Shown in pieces: positions 58,447-64,000 of a stretch of DNA of 64,000 bases. The DNA comes from Limnephilus marmoratus (taxonomy: Eukaryota; Arthropoda; Insecta; Trichoptera; Limnephilidae): contig OU862909.1 of NCBI GenBank assembly GCA_917880885.1, positions 30,502,405-30,566,404 of the forward strand. Reading direction: 5' to 3'. The notes under the pieces are model-generated. The model had not been told where the DNA came from and ran no database searches. It was given only the letters and a program-made list of their open reading frames with translations. Every line of letters begins with the position of its first letter. Within the stretch, counting starts at the first letter, position 1. A program made the position numbers and the translations under genes.

Positions 58447-58845
58447 GGCATCCGTGGTCCAGGGGTAAGACTCTCGACTCACAATCCGAAGGTCGCGGGT
58501 TCGAATCCCGGCCTGCGTAAAAAAATATTTGATTAATTTCACAATTTAAATAAAAATAATTAGTATGTTTTTGCGGCACGTTCCAGAGTTGAAGATACTC
58601 TCAGTGTCACTCTGGTGTAAGACCACCATTCAGAATTAAAACGTTACTTGAAATGGCTTTAGTCGTGTTTGGTGACCAGATCTGAATAGCCAGGAACTTC
58701 TCCACCTTCCCCTCCTCCATCTCCTTCCTCTCCCTACACTACCTTCAGTCTCACAACATACCCCAATTTGGGGATGCCATAGTCTCACTGGCTCAGTTGA
58801 CGGGAGCAGTTGGGACTCTTGTACGGTATTCATATTAAAAAAAAT
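58447..58845 (+). mobile_element. SINE-1, full-length tRNA-derived SINE
   Basis: Reference copy. The tRNA-like head (GTGGTCCAGGGGTAAGAC as box A region, GGGTTCGAATCCC as box B) is followed by a body: TTGCGGCACGTTCCAGAG, ACTCTGGTGTAAGACCACC, GGTGACCAGATCTGAATAGC, a pyrimidine-rich run, CCCCAATTTGGGGATGCC, GGAGCAGTTGGGACTCTTG, and an A-rich tail. About 400 bp. Transcribed by RNA polymerase III if active (family knowledge). Confidence 0.9.
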
Positions 58846-59154
58846 TGAAATTTTGAAATACAAAACAACAATAAATCAAAATGAAACAATATTTTATGGA
58901 AATTAGCTCTAATTGTTTGTTGTTTAGCCAATTTTCGAGTATCTCTTTTCAGGCTTAAAAAAAGATTTTTTTTGAAAATTTGCTTCGAAAGAAAACGAAA
59001 TTATAGTAGATTCCCACTTGTAATTGTAGACATTATTTTTCAATACGTTTGGTTAATCAGGTAATGCTCTTTCAACCGGTATTAGTTACGTCGGTTCTCA
59101 TATTAATCACCCCATTTTCCCAACAAATACCCAATCGGTTTAAATTCTTAGGAC

Positions 59155-59343
59155 GGGTTGTTTAAAAAAAATTGATGAAATCATCAAATATTTGAAGTTA
59201 ATTTTCATGTTGTGTGCAGGTTCTATTCAAGTTCTATTATTATATAATTATAGGACAATTGCTGCATGCCACTGAAATAATAACAGAACTTGAATAGAAC
59301 TTACACATAACGTGAATATATTTGATGAATTCATCAAACAACC
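59155..59343. mobile_element. Palindromic MITE
   Basis: GGTTGTTT, GATGAAATCATCAAATAT and GTTCTATTCAAGTTCTATT are matched in inverse order by AATAGAACTTACAC, ATATTTGATGAATTCATC and AAACAACC. Confidence 0.6.
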
Positions 59344-59988
59344 TCTCCTTAGAAATTTTCCACAATTTGGGAGATTCATCGCGAATTGGCAACCCTGGTC
59401 CATAGATCAACCAATTAGATTGATGACAGGAGGACCGCCTGCCACCTAGCGGATATTTTCTAACTGCTCTCCATCAGTCAGAAAACGGCCCATTAGGCGT
59501 ATGTAAATTTTAACATAATTTACAACTTAAATACATTAAATTGCTTCTCCCCCAATATTAATAGTTTTCTTGTTGTAATTAAGATGAAAATTGTTATTTC
59601 AATAATCTACGCCTATTAAGAATGAGGCGGAATAGTAAATTTTTACCAAAAATTTTACCCACATAATCTTTTTTTGTAAATACCTCAGTCATACAATACA
59701 TAAAACATAAAACTATGAGAAATTTCATCATGGAAATGAAAACTTTAATTCAACCGCTTTACATTGGAATAAAGTTCCCTTGGCTGAGATTGAAAAAATG
59801 CGATTACGCTCTGTGTCTATTTAACTTGCGAAGTTAACCTTTGTCATGTAAATATTTCCCAGAAAGGACAGAAAATTGAAAATTGTGCCTAGTTTTCATG
59901 ATAAACCGGTAACTTCAAATAAAAATGCCTACTAAATCTTTTCTCTTTGATACTCCACAGATTTTTTCCCAGATAATATTTAGAATTT
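59344..59988. other. Anonymous AT-rich DNA
   Basis: No gene supported. Confidence 0.5.
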
Positions 59989-60068
59989 TTTATTTACGTG
60001 AATACTGCATAAAAGTCCCAAATGCTCCCAACTGCCTGGAACTAGTGAGACTATGGCATCATCTATGG

Positions 60069-60963
60069 CAGGGATCTCCAAACTTTCCAGCCATACTGAT
60101 TACTCCAATAAGTTCCAAAGGCCAAAACCGTTTTAATTTTCCTGCCATTATCTATAATTTCTAGACTAGTCGCCAAATACGCGCCCTGAGCGAGCATACG
60201 CTTAGTAAATCCGCTAGTTAAATTACCATTGTGTAGTACTGTTTTGTCAGAACTGCGACACTTGACGACATCTGGTGGTTACTCACGAAAATAAGTAGTG
60301 GTAGTTCTCCGCAGGTTTTTGCTGCTAGGCCCTGCGGGCGGCTTTTGGTTGAGCTTCGCCCAGTTTAAATGTTGGTGATCATTTTATAAATCCGATCAGG
60401 TTCCAAAAATAGCCGGTTTCTCGGAAAAATAATCTGAGGCGATCCAGTGACAGCTAGTAACCGGGGCATAGTAACAGCGACAGGCAATGACATCATATAT
60501 AATATATAGACGCGTGGTATTATTATTCACAACTGCTAGTTACATTAATAATCATATTATCATCAATCTCTCCATACCCGGAGAGATTCACGAAATTAAA
60601 AATCCAATCGTACTTACGCCTGCCAGCCGACGTTCCTTACGCTAGCTTTTAACGAAAGCGGGGTCATCTTTTGGCATTATTGGCTACTTGCTTGGATTCG
60701 GTTCTATTACAAAAGTATTCGAGTTCTTAAATTGCAACCTTACAGTCGCTAGCCTAAAAATAACTTCAGATTACGCTTTACCTAACAAGTAAATAAAACC
60801 GAGTTACTGTCATTTTGTGTTTTTTATCCAATTTATCACAACAACAATAAACCATTAGCAGTCGCGGGCCTGTTTGATGACACTGATCATTAGTTGTCGC
60901 GGGCCGGATTGATGACACTGGCGAGCCGGATTTGGCCCGCGGGCCGTAGTTTGGAGATCCCTG
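60069..60963. mobile_element. hAT-type non-autonomous element, 895 bp, with perfect 8-bp target duplication
   Basis: Ends CAGGGATCTCCAAACT and complement, preceded and followed by ATCTATGG (60061-60068 and 60964-60971). The 8-bp duplication and CAGGG ends are diagnostic for hAT. No transposase frame inside. Part of it (around 60300-60500) also occurs, reversed, at 2545-2740. Confidence 0.9.
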
Positions 60964-61041
60964 ATCTATGGTATCCCAACATATAGGGACGTTGTGAGGC
61001 TGAATGTAAGTGGAGAGGGTAAAGAGTTGGGGAAGGGGAAT

Positions 61042-61459
61042 CATTTATTGGATATCCAACACCTCTACCATAGGCCACCCAAAGTGGTTCGCTACGTTTG
61101 GTCACTTGATGCCCGGGTTTATGGGGTAAAGTTTGTCCGGGTCTTGCGGAAGCAAATGCCCACCAGATGCATGGCAGGCCGGATCGGGAGATAATGGTTG
61201 AGGAAGTCCCTTTGCTTCTCTAGCCGTGCTCTCTTGGAACGTCGCCCTGCACTGCGGTGTTAAGGATGGATTCGAATGTCGCTCCTGGTCACACTGACCC
61301 CCATTTTCCTACTCACCCTTCATACCCTTTTCCTTCCCAAAACTACCACTCGTTCCTTTTTTAAAAAGGCCCTCCACACAGCACCTCTAAAAATAACATA
61401 AGCCCTGAGGAGAATTATTTTCCTCAGAGCCTCCTGGGTGGAGCTAATGTAAAAAAATA
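61042..61459 (+). mobile_element. Family A copy, 5'-truncated, nested in SINE-1
   Basis: Starts internally at CATTTATTGGATATCC and ends GAGCTAATGTAAAAAAA. SINE-1 sequence breaks off just before it and resumes at 61468, so this copy inserted into the SINE. 5' truncation fits target-primed reverse transcription. Confidence 0.85.
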
Positions 61460-61771
61460 TATATATATTCAGATCTACGATATAAAGCTATTTTACAACG
61501 TTTCAATTTTGAATGGTGGTCTTACACCAGGGCGATACTGAGAGCATCTTCCACTCTGGAACGTGCCGCAAAAGTATATTGTATTATTTTAAATGATTAA
61601 ATTAATAAAAACACAAGTCAATTAAATAAAATTAACTTGGGCGCGCCGGGATGTGAACCCGCGACCTCCGGATCGCTAGTCGAGAGCCTTATACCTGAAC
61701 CGCAGGGGCGGAGGAGATAAAAAAAAACACCAACGGAGTATCGAAAAAATTATGCAGTAGAGGAAATACAT

Positions 61772-62565
61772 AATTCGTGGTCGAGGGGTAAGACCCTCGA
61801 CTCTCAATCCTAACGTCGCGGTTTCGAACCCGGCGTGCGTAAATAAATTTTATTTGGTTGATTTGTGTTAGTACGTTTCGGAGTGGAAGATACTCTCAGT
61901 ATCGCCCTGGTGTAAGATCACCATTCAGAATTGAAACGTTACTTAAAATAACTTTTTTTACATTAGCTCCACACAGGAGGCACCGAGAAAAACAATTTAG
62001 GGGCCTATGTCATCTTTGAGGATGCTGTGTGAAGGGTTTTTTAAGGGAAAGGAAGGAAAAGAAGATACGGGAAAGAAAAGAAAAAAATTGGTAGGAATCT
62101 GGGGGTCAATGTGGCCAGGAGTGACGGACGTATGAATCTATTCCTCACACTGCGGTGTAAGGCGAAGGGTCGGGAGAATTCGGCTGGAGAGGTCAAAAGG
62201 CCTCCCTCAATCAATCTCCTCCGCTCCAGCCCGCCACGTGGTTGGGCAAACGTATCCGACACCAAGACCTAGACAAACCTCATCCCATGAACCCGGGCAC
62301 CCCTGCTAAGTCACCAAACGTAGCGAACCACTTGGGGTGACCTGTGGCAGGGGTGATGGTTGTCCAATAAATGATTCCCGGGGCGGCGGTACCCATACCC
62401 GCCTCCCAAATTAAAAATCTGAAAAGCCAGATACCTCCACACCTTCCTCTTTCCCCTCCACACTACCTTCAGCCTCACAACATACCTCAATAGGGGTTGC
62501 CATAGTCTCACTGGCTCCAGATGGGAGCAGTTGGGACTCTAGTGCGGTAAATACATTAAAAAAAA
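61772..62565 (+). mobile_element. SINE-1 split by a family A copy
   Basis: Head GTGGTCGAGGGGTAAGACC and box B GGTTTCGAACCCGG, body to 61953, family A in reverse (61954-62413), then the SINE tail from AAATCTGAAAAGCCAG to the A-run at 62555-62565. Confidence 0.85.
61954..62413 (-). mobile_element. Family A copy nested in SINE-1
   Basis: TTTTTTTACATTAGCTCC to CCGCCTCCCAAATT, a full-length copy. SINE-1 lies on both sides in one orientation (61772-61953 and 62414-62565), about 18 bases of SINE missing at the junction. Confidence 0.85.
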
Positions 62566-63863
62566 ACATGTTTTAAAGGTAGGGTAAAATTTGTTTAAAA
62601 TCCAATATTTAACAACTACCCTTATTACAAGGGTTAATATTTAAATCCACGAATTTAAAAAACCATTCACGTCCATCTCACTAAAAACTTGCGAACGCTG
62701 AAGCTATGAAGTTAACTGGAGATTTTTTGAAATTTGCACAGCACTTTCGGCCAAAAATTTCTAGATCAAGGCAAACATTTTTACTTGCAGTGTCATTTCC
62801 ATAACAAGCAACGTAGCTTTGAAATATTAATAAGGCTGTAAAAAATTAACGAGACGCCATAATTGTGTGATTTCTCGATTGATCAAAAAGAAAAAAATAC
62901 GATAGAAGCTCGGACAAAGCCGGATAGTAATTATTGCTAATTATTGTTGTATATCTACGATTATTTAATAATAATAATTTTAGATTACAAATAAATTTTT
63001 CGTCACTTTTGCATGAAAACATATTTATAAATAACACATGTTGAAGATTCTGATGTCACAGTTTCAAATCCTGGCTAAATCATTTCCTATCCCTTCCTTC
63101 ATCCTAAAAACGCAAAATTATAGAAGCCTTAATCCCACTGGTTCGGGGCAGTCGAGAGTCTTAAGCAGAATCTTACAAAAACGTGTAATATTTTCACATT
63201 TCAAATCATTGTATAGAGTAGATAAGTGCAGAAACCCCTCATTTAGTTTGCTCTGTTATAAAAATATTACTTTTCCATCAAACTAAATAAATAACGAGGA
63301 TCATGTTATCATAGGAAGAGGATCCCCTGACAATATTATTTCTAAGAAAATCGATCAACTGAAGAGAAAACCGATGAAAACCAATACTTTATTACAAATA
63401 ATGGAGGACTAATTAAATGGCTATTTAATGACAGACATAATCGTTAATCTTGGACGGTAATAAATATTCGTAATGAGGCACTAAAAACCTTATAGGTACG
63501 AGATATTTTTTCGTATGAAGAAGATTTACCGGTATTTTACAGCAAAAATCGAAAAATTTACTATTCGACCAAAAAATGTATCAGTAATTTATTGATCTTA
63601 TCGTAGAAAATCTTTGTAACAAACATTTTTTTTTAAAAGTCACCAAAAAAATTAAAAAAAACTTTTAGTTTATTTTTAATGTCAACTGTTAAACTTTGTA
63701 TTTTCAAATATTTTATCTTTTGGTAGAAAGCAGTTACTTTGTGGTTTGACATATTAACTAAAATAAAACAATAACTTTGTTCGTAACCACGAATTATTAG
63801 TTTTTTAATATCGATTTTTTAATATCGCTTAACACAAGCATCCTCAGGGTATAAAATTAAGTA
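62566..63863. other. Anonymous AT-rich DNA
   Basis: Frames at 62846-63037 and 63038-63286 have no recognised motif. Confidence 0.5.
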
Positions 63864-63954
63864 TAGTAGAAAAAAATTAAAAATCTTTTCATGCATTATA
63901 TTATTATAATAGAATTGCACCATAAATTGTCAGTATCAAAAATAGAAATACAAA
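63864..63954 (+). repeat. Flank shared upstream of two SINE-2 copies (second)
   Basis: Matches 12186-12275 with few changes, in the same position relative to SINE-2. Confidence 0.8.
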
Positions 63955-64000
63955 GACACGTCGGTGGCTGAGTTGGCATCGCGTTTGGGTCCCACCCAGG
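63955..64000 (+). mobile_element. SINE-2 copy, cut by the window end
   Basis: CGTCGGTGGCTGAGTTGGC and GCGTTTGGGTCCCACCC; only the head is inside the window. Confidence 0.8.

Larger units (their letters stand above)
59989..61712 (-). mobile_element. SINE-1 split by a hAT element and a family A copy
   Basis: SINE-1 pieces 59989-60068, 60972-61041 and 61468-61712 add up to one full-length copy in order: tail, CCCAA block and GTGAGGCTGAATG, then the body GAATGGTGGTCTTACACCAG and tRNA head (box B complement GGATGTGAACCCGCGACC). Insertions are the hAT element 60069-60963 and family A 61042-61459. Confidence 0.85.

Overview
This window reads as nuclear DNA of an insect. It is AT-rich, has very low gene density, has splice-type GT/AG exon boundaries, and is packed with tRNA-derived SINEs, non-LTR retrotransposon fragments, Helitron-like elements and many short inverted-repeat DNA elements. 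Several repeats (the gradient of RT fragments, CTAG-ending elements, hAT and TTAA elements) are of kinds known from Lepidoptera and Hemiptera; I cannot fix the order from sequence alone. There are no bacterial operons, rRNA genes, CRISPR arrays or convincing functional tRNA genes.

Host genes. The best gene is on the minus strand: a 380-codon exon (18440-19579) that starts with ATG and ends at a consensus splice donor. A GC-rich, repeat-free 120-bp patch 5 kb downstream (13334-13453) has a good acceptor, keeps the same phase and ends in a stop, so I read it as a probable terminal exon. The product is not recognised; it is basic, serine-rich, with a Pro/His-rich stretch and a Cys cluster. A second possible gene piece (21283-22681, minus) is an ATG-initiated frame split by a 1,016-bp inverted-repeat element flanked by TA; removing the element and one TA lets the frame run on to a TGA with AATAAA shortly after.

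Mobile DNA. Four non-LTR reverse-transcriptase fragments are present (5.0 kb, 20.2 kb, 33.3 kb, 35.7 kb). The fragment at 35.7-36.6 kb shares its 3' end with a very abundant short retroposon (called family A here, about a dozen copies), which makes it the likely source of A's machinery. A full-length tRNA-headed SINE (SINE-1, about 400 bp) and a shorter one (SINE-2, about 190 bp) are repeated across the window. Nested insertions give clean relative ages: a hAT element with a perfect 8-bp duplication and a 5'-truncated A copy both sit inside one SINE-1 at 59989-61712; an A copy splits another SINE-1 at 61772-62565; an A copy and a fold-back element both sit inside repeat E at 30.5-32.0 kb; a Helitron-like element sits inside repeat C at 3.7-4.2 kb.

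The most unusual object is element K (47587-50920): about 965-bp inverted arms with G/C homopolymer runs surround a decayed gene with FEN/PIN-nuclease-like motifs and a CXC-type Cys cluster. The 5' end of the gene lies inside the arms and is therefore present twice, in opposite orientation.

Regional layout: 0-12 kb repeats and anonymous AT-rich DNA; 13-20 kb the minus-strand gene with a repeat-filled intron; 20-31 kb LINE fragment, split ORF, MITEs, 78-bp minisatellite; 31-47 kb fold-back elements, LINEs, Helitron-like elements, SINEs; 47.6-50.9 kb element K; 51-64 kb MITEs, TTAA element, SINEs and nested hAT. Repeat family names (A, C, D, E, K, SINE-1, SINE-2) are labels used only here.
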